This document shows, one piece after another, positions 8,684 through 16,929 of a stretch of DNA of 64,000 bases. A model generated the notes under the pieces. It did no database searches and was not told where the DNA came from. It saw only the letters and a list, made by a program, of their open reading frames with translations. Every line of letters starts with the position of its first letter. Positions within the stretch are counted from its first letter, which is position 1. The stretch is from Streptomyces sp. NBC_00576 (lineage in GTDB: Bacteria; Actinomycetota; Actinomycetes; Streptomycetales; Streptomycetaceae). Where the stretch lies: positions 3,782,001-3,846,000 of the forward strand of contig NZ_CP107780.1 in the NCBI RefSeq assembly GCF_036345175.1. Direction: 5' to 3'. A program made the position numbers and the translations under genes.

Positions 8684-8699
8684 GTTAACGCAGGTTAAC
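8684..8699. promoter_or_regulatory. Candidate operator GTTAAC-N4-GTTAAC
   Basis: Perfect inverted repeat 12 bp upstream of the enoyl-CoA hydratase start and abutting its RBS. GTTAAC is rare in such GC-rich DNA. TetR-family repressors of acyl-CoA genes use sites of this size. The regulator is unknown. Confidence 0.5.
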
Positions 8700-8878
8700 T
8701 ACAGCCGCCCCGATCATCGCAGCCCGCCCGTGCCCAGGGGAAGAACAGACGGAGAAGGGACCCCCTCTCCTCGTTCGGGTGACATCGCACCGGTCTCCCG
8801 AAATCCGCTGCCAGGAGCGCATAACGTGCGCTCCGCCACGGCGCACCCGGGGCACGAGCGCAACGGGGAGGGATCGCG

Positions 8879-9700
8879 ATGACGGACACAGCGACGAGGC
8901 CGGTCGAGACAGGCACACCGAGGCACGCCCAGGTCCCGCCACGGGTCCCGCCCCAGTCACCGCCTCAGTCCCCGCCCCCTGCCCGGGCATGGACGCCTCC
9001 CCCGCCCCGCGCCACGCCCCCGGCACCCGAGACCACGCCCACCACCCCCCTCGTCAACCGCCCCCGGGGCCGGCACCGCAAGCCCCGCCCCCGCAAAGTG
9101 CTGCTCGCGGCGGGCGGCTTCGCGCTGGCCGCCGGGGTCCTGAGCCTCGTACGGATGACGCCCGACGGCGGAGTGGGCGGCGTCGGCAGGGCGCAGGCCC
9201 AGACCGACCTGGCCACGGACACCAACGCGACCACGGCTGACGACACCTCGGCGGACCGCACCGGCAACACGGTGGCCACCGTCGACGGAGTCCCCACGGC
9301 GAACCCGTCGGCGAGCGCCCCCATGGGCGGCGCGACCCCCGTCCCGACCGCGCCCGCGCTCCCGACGGCTCTCCCGAGTACGACCGGCCCCCTGCGGCCC
9401 ATGCCCCTCGGCGCGCTGCCCACGTCTCTCGCGCCCGCCGCCGACGCCACCACGATCCCGCAGCAGCCCAGCACACCGGCGCCTGTCACCACCCCCGGCC
9501 AGTTGCGGCCGACGGCTCCGGCACCGGCCGCGATGGCGCCTCAGCCCCAGCCACAGCCCCCGCAGCAGGCGGCACCGGCCCCCACGCCGACGCCAGAGCC
9601 CTCGCGGGCCCCCGCACCGGCACCGGAGGCCTCGGCGCCCGGCGGGGTGTGCGTACCGCTCATCGGCCTGTGCGTGGACGCGCTGAACCACCGCCACTGA
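8879..9700 (+). CDS. Proline-rich single-pass membrane protein of unknown function
   Basis: 273 aa. The cytoplasmic N-terminus (about 70 residues) is rich in Pro, Arg and Thr and ends in a basic patch (RPRGRHRKPRPRK). One transmembrane helix follows (LLAAGGFALAAGVLSLV, about 74-90). The 180-residue extracellular part is dominated by Pro, Ala and Thr. The C-terminus ends in a short conserved-looking Cys-containing tail (GGVCVPLIGLCVDALNHRH) that could form a disulfide loop. ATG 8879 has a strong GGGGAGGGA RBS. I know of no function; the architecture suggests a wall-spanning protein. Confidence 0.82.
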   Translation: MTDTATRPVETGTPRHAQVPPRVPPQSPPQSPPPARAWTPPPPRATPPAPETTPTTPLVNRPRGRHRKPRPRKVLLAAGGFALAAGVLSLVRMTPDGGVGGVGRAQAQTDLATDTNATTADDTSADRTGNTVATVDGVPTANPSASAPMGGATPVPTAPALPTALPSTTGPLRPMPLGALPTSLAPAADATTIPQQPSTPAPVTTPGQLRPTAPAPAAMAPQPQPQPPQQAAPAPTPTPEPSRAPAPAPEASAPGGVCVPLIGLCVDALNHRH

Positions 9701-9822
9701 GCCATCACGACGGAGGCGGGTTACTGAGTTTCGCCGCGCGATGTCGCAGAGGACCGGCCTCGACCCGCGAGGGATCAGGCCGCTCCGGCACTTCACGCAA
9801 TGATCACCAGCAAGGGCTGCTC

Positions 9823-10560
9823 TCAGGTCACGGTGCCGTTCCCGGCCAGACCCGTGGCACCAGGCGCCTCGACCGGTCCCTGCGCCCGCTCAGCCTGGGC
9901 CTGCTTGCGCCGGCTGTAGCGGATCGTCCAGAAGACCAGGGAGACGAGCACCGCGAACGGCCCGATGCTGCTGACGCTCACCATGATCGACGTCGACAAC
10001 ATGTACGTCAGCAGGACGCGAACGGCGGCCTCGACCACGAACGCGACGCCCCACACGATGGTGATCGTCCGCTGGGTGCGCCGGAAGCCGTCGTACCGCC
10101 ACAAGCTTTCCCACCAGGCGCGACTCGCCTCGGTGCCGTCGGTGGCGAACTTGCGGCCCATGTAGTACGCGAACGGACGCGCCATCACCAGCGTCAGCAG
10201 AATCCCCAGGCCGATGATGCCGATCAGCAGCGAATCCTTGATCAGGATCGCACGGGCGCTGTTGAACGCCACCATGCTCACCAGCGTCAAGCCCATCGTG
10301 ATCAATGTGAAGACGCCGAAGTCGTCGATCTGGCGGCGGAGCGCGTAGACGACACTGATCTCCCCCAACGGCAGCAGAGAGGCGAGCATCAGTGCATGCG
10401 CCTTGCTCCACCCGTGATCGGTCAGGTAGCCGTAGAGCAGGATCGGCCCGGCGATGTTGAAGACGATCGTGGGGCCCCAGTGGGCCAGCAGACTACGTAT
10501 GGAACGACTGGACGCATCGGGCTTGCCGGTGCCTTCAGCCGCTGTGATGGCGTCGTTCAC
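9823..10560 (-). CDS. VC0807-type polytopic membrane protein
   Basis: 245-aa integral membrane protein with about five to six hydrophobic segments (near residues 28-47, 58-72, 82-98, 108-125, 165-185, 195-215). It resembles the VC0807 / septation-protein-A-like family; no function is established. It ends with a Gln/Ala-rich tail. It sits alone between the proline-rich protein gene and cya. The 244-bp upstream gap is lower in GC than its surroundings. I do not recall a gene here in S. coelicolor, so it may be an accessory insertion. Confidence 0.8.
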   Translation of the reverse strand: MNDAITAAEGTGKPDASSRSIRSLLAHWGPTIVFNIAGPILLYGYLTDHGWSKAHALMLASLLPLGEISVVYALRRQIDDFGVFTLITMGLTLVSMVAFNSARAILIKDSLLIGIIGLGILLTLVMARPFAYYMGRKFATDGTEASRAWWESLWRYDGFRRTQRTITIVWGVAFVVEAAVRVLLTYMLSTSIMVSVSSIGPFAVLVSLVFWTIRYSRRKQAQAERAQGPVEAPGATGLAGNGTVT

Positions 10561-10804
10561 CGCGTCACGTCCCCCGTCACGTTGATCGCCAATGGTGGAC
10601 TGAGGCTAGAAGGTCGCCGAAGATCGCACAAGGCGCCTGCCGTCGAAGACAGGTTCTCGGCTCGCGACTACAGGTGATCTTCGTCTGATGGCCCGGAACG
10701 ATGCCAGCCCTCGCAGGTCAGCGCCCCCTCGCGACATCACGCGGCAAATCTCAGTAGGCGGGTCAGGCGGGTTGACGAGCGGCCGGGTCAGCCCTGTGCA
10801 GGCC

Positions 10805-11929
10805 CTATGCGACGGGGCCGGCCCGCCGGGTCAGCAGCCAGGGCTCGACCACGCCGAGCCCGCGCACCGGGCGCTGCCACATCGGCTGGAGCGCGAAGCG
10901 GTACACCGGCGGCTCCTCGCCCTCCTTCTCCGCGGCGGCAGCGGCCTCGGCCGCCTCCGCCTCGGAGGCGGGCGCGTCCCCGGTACGGATCAGCTCCTCC
11001 GCGAACGCCGCGTCGACGAGCACGGCATCCCGTGGCGCTATCGACGTCAACCGCGAGGCCAGATTCACCGTCGACCCGAACACATCGCCCATGCGGGTGG
11101 TCACCGTGCCGAAGGCCATCCCGACCCGCAGCTCGGGCATCGTCTCGTCGTGCGCCATCGTCTCGATCAGCCGCAGCGCGATCTCGGCGGCCACACCCGG
11201 CTCGTCCGCCGCGTACAGCACCTCGTCGCCGAGCGTCTTGACGAGCCGCCCGCCGTTCGCCGCCACCAGATCGGCGGCCGTGGTCTCGAAGGCCTCGACG
11301 AGTTCGCCGAGCTCCTCCTCCTCCATACGACGGGTCAGCCGCGTGAACCCGACCAGGTCGGCGAAGCAGACGGCGAGCCGCCGGTCGACCATCTCCTCGT
11401 CGTCGGCGGCCTGCACGACCCGCCCGGTCGCGGCGGCGAGCTGGCGCCGCCAGACGTACACGATGAACTCCTCCAGCTCGGGCAGGAGCAGCTCGATCAG
11501 CGGGTACGTCACCTCGGTGCGCGTCATTCCGGGCTCGGGCGGCTCGGTCAGCCCCTCCAGGAAGGAATCGATCTGCCACTCGGCCAAACGGGCGGTGGTC
11601 TGCCCCGTGGAGCGCGCCACCTGCACGGCCATCGCCTCGCTCAGCAGCCCCGCCTCCACGAGACCGGCGAGCCGGCGCAGCGCGAGTACGTCCGCCTCCG
11701 TCAGCGCCTTGGCCTGCCCGATGTCGGCGAAGCCCATCGCCCGCCAGAAACGGGACGCCAGTTCCATGGAGACACCGGCGCTGCGGGCCGCCTGAAAGGG
11801 GGTGTAGCGCCGCTCGGCACCGAGGATGAGCTGTTCCAGACGCAGGGCGAGCGGGTCATCACCGGGGTCGGCGTCCTGCCCATCCACCCGGCTGCCCGCC
11901 GCGTCAGAGCCCGTGTCGTCGACGGTCAC
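10805..11929 (-). CDS. cya: Class III adenylate cyclase
   Basis: 374-aa cytoplasmic enzyme making cAMP from ATP. The N-terminal 180 residues are a helical regulatory region typical of the Streptomyces enzyme. The catalytic cyclase homology domain (about residues 185-320) has the first metal Asp in VCFADLVGFTRLT, the second in LGDEV, and the core GTVTTRMGDVFGSTVNLASR. A short C-terminal tail follows an Ala/Glu-rich linker. Start is GTG 11927-11929 with GGGCAGCAGGC before it. In S. coelicolor, cAMP from this gene affects germination and development (literature memory). It is separated from birA by a repeat. Confidence 0.93.
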   Translation of the reverse strand: MTVDDTGSDAAGSRVDGQDADPGDDPLALRLEQLILGAERRYTPFQAARSAGVSMELASRFWRAMGFADIGQAKALTEADVLALRRLAGLVEAGLLSEAMAVQVARSTGQTTARLAEWQIDSFLEGLTEPPEPGMTRTEVTYPLIELLLPELEEFIVYVWRRQLAAATGRVVQAADDEEMVDRRLAVCFADLVGFTRLTRRMEEEELGELVEAFETTAADLVAANGGRLVKTLGDEVLYAADEPGVAAEIALRLIETMAHDETMPELRVGMAFGTVTTRMGDVFGSTVNLASRLTSIAPRDAVLVDAAFAEELIRTGDAPASEAEAAEAAAAAEKEGEEPPVYRFALQPMWQRPVRGLGVVEPWLLTRRAGPVA

Positions 11930-12039
11930 GCCTGCTGCCCTTCCGATCTGTCACGGTCAGATATCGACCGCCCTCAACGATACGGCCTCGCTCCGCTGGG
12001 TCCAGCAGGGACGACGCGCCGGAGTTGGTGTGAGCCTCA

Positions 12040-12112
12040 CTGGGGGCTGCCGCCCCCAGACCCCGCTCCGGCCCTGAACGGGCCTTGTCCTCAGTCGCCG
12101 GACGGGCTGAAA
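12040..12112 (-). repeat. Dispersed intergenic repeat, family B (inverted copy)
   Basis: Inverted counterpart of the 6.5-kb copy: TGGGGGCTGCCGCCCCCAGA, then GGCCCTGAACGGGCC, and TCCTCAG...CCGGACGGGCTG. It occupies the cya-birA gap and touches the birA stop, so it may act as the birA transcription end. Confidence 0.75.
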
Positions 12113-12119
12113 ATCCACC

Positions 12120-13016
12120 TCACGCCGGCCGCAAGTGCACCACATCCCCCGCCCCCACCGGCTCCTGCACCCCCTCCCCCGTGGCCAGCACCAACCTTCC
12201 GTCGCCGTCCACAGCAACCGCCTCCCCCACCACACTCCGGTCCCCCGGCAACTCCGCCCGCACTGTCCGCCCCAACGTCGCGCACCCCGCCGCATACGTC
12301 TCCTGCAGCCCCGACAACACGGGATCCCCCTCCGCCGCCCGCCACCGCAGGTACCACTGCTCCAGCGACCGCAGCACCGCCCGCAGCAGCGGATCCCGGT
12401 CCGTCCCCACAGCCCCCGCCAGGACCAGCGACCCCGCCGTCGGCACCGGCAGCTCGTCCTCGCGCAGGGTGACGTTGATGCCGATGCCGATCACCACACC
12501 GTCCGTACCGGCCCGCTCCGCGAGGATCCCGCCCGCCTTGCGCTCCGCGCCTCCCACGCTCACCAGCAGGTCATTGGGCCATTTGAGGGACGTATCGACG
12601 CCCGCGGCGCGTGACAGCCCCGTCGCCACCGCGACCCCGGTGAGCAGCGGCAGCCATCCCCAGCGGGTCACCGGCACCTGTGTCGGCTTCAGCAGCACGG
12701 AGAAGAACAGTCCGGAACGAGCAGGCGCCGTCCACTGCCGGTCCAGCCGACCGCGTCCGGCGGTCTGCTCCTCGGCGAGCAGGATCACGCCCTCGGCTGC
12801 CTTGCCCGCGGTCGCCAGGGCGACCAGGTCCGCGTTGGTCGAGCCGGTACTCCGCACCACGTTCACGTCGGACCACAGGCTGCCCTCGCGCACGAGAGCC
12901 CTGCGCAGGCCAGCGGCGTTCAGAGGGGGGCGGTCGAGGTCGGACCAGCGGTCCGACCTCGGCTCACCGTGCCCGTCGGGCGGGTTACCTTCATCGTTCG
13001 GTGGCGTCTCCATCAT
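12120..13016 (-). CDS. birA: Biotin--[acetyl-CoA-carboxylase] ligase
   Basis: 298-aa monofunctional biotin protein ligase. There is no N-terminal helix-turn-helix, so it should not act as a repressor. Catalytic landmarks: STGSTNADL, the biotinyl-AMP loop GRGRLDRQW, KWPNDLL and RKAGGIL, then a C-terminal SH3-like domain. It activates biotin and attaches it to the BCCP lysine of acyl-CoA carboxylases, such as AccA2 encoded 4 kb away. Frame homology starts at the tandem ATGs (13011-13016). The same frame stays open 25 codons further upstream, but that stretch is the IS-end-like sequence, not birA. No strong RBS is visible, so the start is uncertain by a few codons. Confidence 0.92.
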   Translation of the reverse strand: MMETPPNDEGNPPDGHGEPRSDRWSDLDRPPLNAAGLRRALVREGSLWSDVNVVRSTGSTNADLVALATAGKAAEGVILLAEEQTAGRGRLDRQWTAPARSGLFFSVLLKPTQVPVTRWGWLPLLTGVAVATGLSRAAGVDTSLKWPNDLLVSVGGAERKAGGILAERAGTDGVVIGIGINVTLREDELPVPTAGSLVLAGAVGTDRDPLLRAVLRSLEQWYLRWRAAEGDPVLSGLQETYAAGCATLGRTVRAELPGDRSVVGEAVAVDGDGRLVLATGEGVQEPVGAGDVVHLRPA

Positions 13017-13032
13017 GCAAGCCACACTAGAT

Positions 13033-13090
13033 TTGACATCCTCGATCCCGCAGAGGGGGATGGATTCCAGCCCTTGAGGGCTGAGGTTCA
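13033..13090 (-). mobile_element. Probable IS200/IS605-family right-end relic
   Basis: On the minus strand: CAGCCCTCAAGGGCTG hairpin (13068-13083), GGAATCC, a second ATCCC...GGGAT hairpin, then GAGGATGTCAA. This order (two hairpins, GGAATCC, end in TCAA) resembles the right ends of IS605-group elements downstream of tnpB as I recall them. No transposase is present. The rest of 13091-13328 shows only a weak leader ORF. Confidence 0.45.
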
Positions 13091-13328
13091 CAGGTGCTCG
13101 ACCGGTCTCGCGATGTCACCTCTCCGGCGTGTCCCGCCGCGACATCCTGAGCATATGCGTGGCCGCGTGTTCACGTGCCACCTTCCGGAGATCTTCCCTG
13201 CCCTTCTGTGAAGAGGAGATGAGTGTGGTAAACGCCGCACTGCCGATGGGTAGGCACCCCACTACGCTACGGATGAGTAGCCCATCCCCCTTCTGAGCAC
13301 GTCACTCTTTGCAGGGAGCCGCATCCCG

Positions 13329-14933
13329 ATGGCCGAGCCGGTACAGCCGCCGCAGATCGACATCCACACCACCGCTGGCAAGCTCGCGGACCTGCAGCGC
13401 CGCGTCGAGGCGGCGACGCACGCCGGATCGGAACGGGCTGTCGAGAAGCAGCACGCCAAGGGAAAGTTGACGGCCCGTGAGCGGATCGAACTGCTCCTCG
13501 ACGAGGACTCGTTCGTGGAACTCGACGAGTTCGCCACGCACCGCTCGACCAACTTCGGGCTGGAGAACAACCGCCCGTACGGAGACGGTGTGGTGACCGG
13601 TTACGGCACCGTGGACGGCCGTCCGATCGCCGTGTTCTCCCAGGACTTCACCGTGTTCGGCGGTGCGCTGGGCGAGGTCTACGGCCAGAAGATCGTCAAG
13701 GTCATGGACTTCGCGCTGAAGACCGGCTGTCCGGTCATCGGCATCAACGACTCGGGCGGCGCCCGTATCCAGGAGGGCGTGGCGTCCCTGGGCGCGTACG
13801 GCGAGATCTTCCGCCGCAACACCCACGCCTCCGGTGTCATCCCGCAGATCTCGCTCGTCGTGGGGCCGTGCGCCGGTGGCGCCGTGTACTCGCCGGCCAT
13901 CACCGACTTCACGGTCATGGTCGACCAGACCTCGCACATGTTCATCACCGGCCCGGACGTCATCAAGACGGTCACCGGCGAGGACGTCGGCTTCGAGGAG
14001 CTGGGCGGTGCGCGCACCCACAACTCCGCCTCGGGCGTGGCCCATCACATGGCCGGCGACGAGAAGGACGCCATCGAGTACGTCAAGCAGCTGCTGTCGT
14101 ACCTGCCGTCCAACAACCTCAGCGAGCCCCCGCTGTTCCCTGAGGAGGCGGACCTCACCGTCACGGACGAGGACCGCGAACTGGACGTCCTGATCCCGGA
14201 CAGCGCGAACCAGCCGTACGACATGCACACGGTGATCGAACACGTCCTGGACGACGCCGAGTTCTTCGAGACGCAGTCCCTGTTCGCGCCCAACATCCTC
14301 ACCGGGTTCGGCCGGGTGGAAGGGCGTCCGGTCGGGATCGTCGCCAACCAGCCGATGCAGTTCGCGGGTTGCCTCGACATCGACGCGTCGGAGAAGGCGG
14401 CCCGCTTCGTCCGCACCTGCGACGCCTTCAACGTCCCGGTGATCACCTTCGTGGACGTCCCCGGCTTCCTGCCGGGCGTCGACCAGGAGCACACGGGCAT
14501 CATCCGTCGCGGCGCCAAGCTGATCTACGCGTACGCCGAGGCGACCGTCCCCCTCATCACGGTCATCACCCGCAAGGCCTTCGGCGGCGCCTACGACGTC
14601 ATGGGCTCCAAGCACCTGGGTGCCGACCTCAACCTCGCCTGGCCGACCGCCCAGATCGCCGTGATGGGCGCCCAGGGCGCGGTCAACATCCTGCACCGCC
14701 GCACGATCGCCGAGGCGGAGGCGAACGGCGAGGATCTCGACGTGGTCCGCGCCCGGCTGATCCGGGAGTACGAGGACCACCTCCTCAACCCCTACATCGC
14801 GGCCGAACGCGGCTACGTCGACGCGGTGATCCTGCCGTCCGACACCCGCCGCCATGTCGTACGAGGGCTGCGCCAGCTCCGTACGAAGCGCGAGTCCCTG
14901 CCCCCGAAGAAGCACGGCAACATCCCGCTTTAA
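13329..14933 (+). CDS. pccB: Propionyl/acetyl-CoA carboxylase carboxyltransferase (beta) subunit
   Basis: 534-aa carboxyltransferase with two crotonase-like halves. N-half: ARERIELLLDEDSFVELD, GGSARIQEG-type oxyanion loop (NDSGGARIQEG) and VVGPCAGGAVYSPA. C-half: NQPMQFAGCLDIDASEKAARF, DVPGFLPGVDQEHTGII and KAFGGAYDVMGSKH. It transfers the carboxyl from biotin to propionyl- or acetyl-CoA, supplying methylmalonyl-CoA or malonyl-CoA for fatty acids and polyketides. It closely resembles S. coelicolor PccB. ATG 13329 follows GGGAG. The epsilon subunit starts 13 bp downstream; AccA2 (16930) supplies the biotinylated partner. Confidence 0.95.
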   Translation: MAEPVQPPQIDIHTTAGKLADLQRRVEAATHAGSERAVEKQHAKGKLTARERIELLLDEDSFVELDEFATHRSTNFGLENNRPYGDGVVTGYGTVDGRPIAVFSQDFTVFGGALGEVYGQKIVKVMDFALKTGCPVIGINDSGGARIQEGVASLGAYGEIFRRNTHASGVIPQISLVVGPCAGGAVYSPAITDFTVMVDQTSHMFITGPDVIKTVTGEDVGFEELGGARTHNSASGVAHHMAGDEKDAIEYVKQLLSYLPSNNLSEPPLFPEEADLTVTDEDRELDVLIPDSANQPYDMHTVIEHVLDDAEFFETQSLFAPNILTGFGRVEGRPVGIVANQPMQFAGCLDIDASEKAARFVRTCDAFNVPVITFVDVPGFLPGVDQEHTGIIRRGAKLIYAYAEATVPLITVITRKAFGGAYDVMGSKHLGADLNLAWPTAQIAVMGAQGAVNILHRRTIAEAEANGEDLDVVRARLIREYEDHLLNPYIAAERGYVDAVILPSDTRRHVVRGLRQLRTKRESLPPKKHGNIPL

Positions 14934-14945
14934 GGAGCCGGCGTC

Positions 14946-15155
14946 ATGACGATCAAGGTCGTACGGGGCAACCCGACCCCCGAGGAGCTCGCCGCCGCCC
15001 TGGCGGTGGTCCGAGCCCGCGCCGTGGCGGCGTCCTCCATACCGCCCGGCGCACCCGGCACCACGGACGCGTGGGCGGACCCGTCCCGCATCGCCGCCCA
15101 CCACCTGCCCCACCCGAGCCCGACATCCTGGAGCCGCACCTACTGGCCGGGCTGA
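14946..15155 (+). CDS. pccE: Acyl-CoA carboxylase epsilon subunit
   Basis: 69-aa protein. Its N-terminus IKVVRGNPTPEELAALxxV is the hallmark of actinobacterial epsilon subunits. A Pro/Ala linker leads to a basic-aromatic end (SWSRTYWPG). These subunits bind the alpha/beta carboxylase and raise activity. It is 13 bp after pccB with GGAGCC as RBS, so clearly the same transcript. Confidence 0.93.
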   Translation: MTIKVVRGNPTPEELAAALAVVRARAVAASSIPPGAPGTTDAWADPSRIAAHHLPHPSPTSWSRTYWPG

Positions 15156-15175
15156 GCGGAACCGTTCGGGCAAGT

Positions 15176-15191
15176 TGAGTACGCGTACTCA
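15176..15191. promoter_or_regulatory. 16-bp perfect palindrome TGAGTACGCGTACTCA
   Basis: Lies 21 bp after pccE and 35 bp before the 42-aa membrane peptide gene. TTGAGT at its left edge could serve as a -35. It may be an operator or a promoter element for the downstream pair. Confidence 0.45.
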
Positions 15192-15226
15192 GGCGCCCCC
15201 GACCCGCCAAGCCGCACGCTAGTGGA

Positions 15227-15355
15227 ATGCTGTGGTCCGACCCCAAGAACGAGCCGCCGAAGGAACTGCGCGACGCGCAGCAGATGCTTCGGCGGCTCGG
15301 GTTTCTCATGGCGCTGGCCATGCTGCTCGCGATGATCGTGCTCGGCGTGCGGTAG
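15227..15355 (+). CDS. 42-aa single-pass membrane peptide
   Basis: ATG 15227 to TAG 15355 encodes a charged N-terminus (MLWSDPKNEPPKELRDAQ), a short basic patch (LRRLG) and a transmembrane helix (FLMALAMLLAMIVLGV) ending in Arg. Coding is supported by high third-position GC and by its fit between pccE and maf; from memory a small hypothetical occupies this place in other streptomycetes. Function unknown. It may be a small membrane regulator. Confidence 0.7.
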   Translation: MLWSDPKNEPPKELRDAQQMLRRLGFLMALAMLLAMIVLGVR

Positions 15356-15383
15356 GCCCGCAGGCCGCCGATACCCTGGCCGC

Positions 15384-16004
15384 ATGACCGATCAGCCGCG
15401 CCGCCGTCTCGTGCTCGCCTCCCAGTCCCCCGCCCGGCTCAATCTGCTCAGGCAGGCCGGACTCGACCCCGAGGTGATAGTCAGCGGGTTCGACGAGGAC
15501 GCCGTGACCGCGCCGACCCCGGCCGAACTGGCCCTCGCCCTCGCCGAGGCCAAGGCCTCCGTGGTGGCCGCGCAGCCCGGGGTGCGGGGCGCGCTGGTGA
15601 TCGGCTGCGACTCCGTCCTCGACCTGGACGGCCAGGCGTACGGCAAGCCCGCCGACGCCGAGGAGGCCACCGCCCGCTGGAAGTCGATGCGCGGCCGGGA
15701 GGGCACGCTCCAGACCGGGCACTGCGTCTACGACACGGCCGCGGGGCGCCATGTCTCGGCCACCGCGTCCACCGTGGTCCGCTTCGGCGAGCCGACGGAC
15801 GAGGAGATCGCCGCGTACGTCGCCTCGGGCGAGCCGCTCCACGTCGCCGGGGCGTTCACCCTCGACGGCCGTTCGGCACCGTTCATCGACGGCATCGACG
15901 GCGGCCACGGCAACGTCATCGGCATCAGCCTGCCGCTCGTACGCAAGCTGCTCGCCGAACTGGGCGTCGGCATCACGGAGTTGTGGACGCCCCGGGAGAA
16001 GTAG
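15384..16004 (+). CDS. maf: Maf-family nucleoside triphosphate pyrophosphatase
   Basis: 206 aa. Motifs: LASQSPARLNLLRQAG (N-terminal signature), VIGCDSVL with the metal Asp, and KPADAEEATARW. Maf proteins hydrolyse non-canonical or modified NTPs and are linked to septum control. The start is 28 bp after the membrane peptide gene and probably co-transcribed. It is slightly longer than the usual 190-200 aa because of an extended loop around residue 90. Confidence 0.94.
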   Translation: MTDQPRRRLVLASQSPARLNLLRQAGLDPEVIVSGFDEDAVTAPTPAELALALAEAKASVVAAQPGVRGALVIGCDSVLDLDGQAYGKPADAEEATARWKSMRGREGTLQTGHCVYDTAAGRHVSATASTVVRFGEPTDEEIAAYVASGEPLHVAGAFTLDGRSAPFIDGIDGGHGNVIGISLPLVRKLLAELGVGITELWTPREK

Positions 16005-16025
16005 CAGTCGAAGCGGAAGCAGCGG

Positions 16026-16532
16026 TCAGGGGGTGCTGGGGGTCGGCGGGGGTGTCAGGGGCGAGCCGGCGTTGTCCGCGGCCGGGGAGCCGCCGCCCGT
16101 GCCGTCCGTGCCGTCATGGGGAGCCTTGGCCGCGGTGCCGTTCTGCCTGTCGTACGTCATCAGCAGGAGCACCACGAGCGTCAGCACCGCGACCATGGTC
16201 AGGAACGCCGGCACACCCACCAGCCCCCAGGCGAAGGCCCCCAGCAGCGCGTGCACCACGGCGACGCTGATCAGCAGGATGCGGCCGAGGCCGGCCGGGG
16301 AGCGGTCGCGCAGGGCGACGAGCAGGGCCACCACGCCGCACAGCGCGAAGTAGGCGCCGAAGACCAGGCCGCCGATCTTCGAGGACACGGACATCATGTC
16401 CGGGTCGAGGCCGGCGAGGGACATCTTCTGGCGGTCGACGACTATCCCGAGCAACCAGTTCAGCGCAGCGATGCCGAACGCCTCCACGAAGAGGACGACC
16501 GCCACGATCCATGCCACCGGTCTGCGGACCAC
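16026..16532 (-). CDS. Four-helix integral membrane protein of unknown function
   Basis: 168 aa. Hydrophobic segments at about 6-28, 50-71, 81-101 and 104-125; short Arg-rich cytoplasmic loops; a C-terminal Gly/Pro/Thr tail. The start MVRRPVAWIVAVVLF is at ATG 16532. It is convergent with maf (21 bp apart) and divergent from accA2. I recognise no family beyond Streptomyces hypotheticals. Confidence 0.78.
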   Translation of the reverse strand: MVRRPVAWIVAVVLFVEAFGIAALNWLLGIVVDRQKMSLAGLDPDMMSVSSKIGGLVFGAYFALCGVVALLVALRDRSPAGLGRILLISVAVVHALLGAFAWGLVGVPAFLTMVAVLTLVVLLLMTYDRQNGTAAKAPHDGTDGTGGGSPAADNAGSPLTPPPTPSTP

Positions 16533-16929
16533 CGGCCCCCACCCACTTTCGACTGCCGCACGAGCGCCGCCCGAGCAAGTCTGCTGTTACCACTAGTACG
16601 TTCGGTACATCTTGAACGCTACTCACGGGTATACGCGTGGACAAGGGTTCGGGGAAGGTTCATCGGTGGGCAAAGAATCACTGGGCCGTTCGTAGGGACC
16701 CCACAAAGAAACCGAGTGGGCCGCAGCACGCTCTCACAGAGACCTTGACCACATCAGGGGACTAGGGTTTCCGGATGGAGTCCTGCGTACATAGGTGCGA
16801 CAAGGGATTTCGCGGGTCGAGCTAGCCTCGCATCACGCTCCGTGTGGGCAAGCTCACCAGTGAGGACGGGTCGATGCATCGTGTCGGCAGTCCCTAAACT
16901 CGGCTTGTTTCAAGGAGGGAGCCTCAATC
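16533..16929. other. 397-bp gap: promoter and leader region for accA2
   Basis: Holds no convincing gene. Visible: a strong accA2 RBS (AAGGAGGGAG, 16913-16922), a GTAC-GTTCG-GTAC repeat near 16597, and a TAGCCT hexamer near 16823 that could be a -10 without a good -35. No riboswitch or clear operator is recognised. Confidence 0.5.

Noticed and set aside
13302..15173. A 623-codon minus-strand frame opposite pccB
   Set aside because: Antisense to a fully conserved gene, with biased Val/Arg/Asp composition; no RBS or homology.
16629..16640. TATACGCGTGG upstream of accA2 as another nucleoside operator
   Set aside because: Only half of the palindrome matches and the gene is unrelated to nucleosides.
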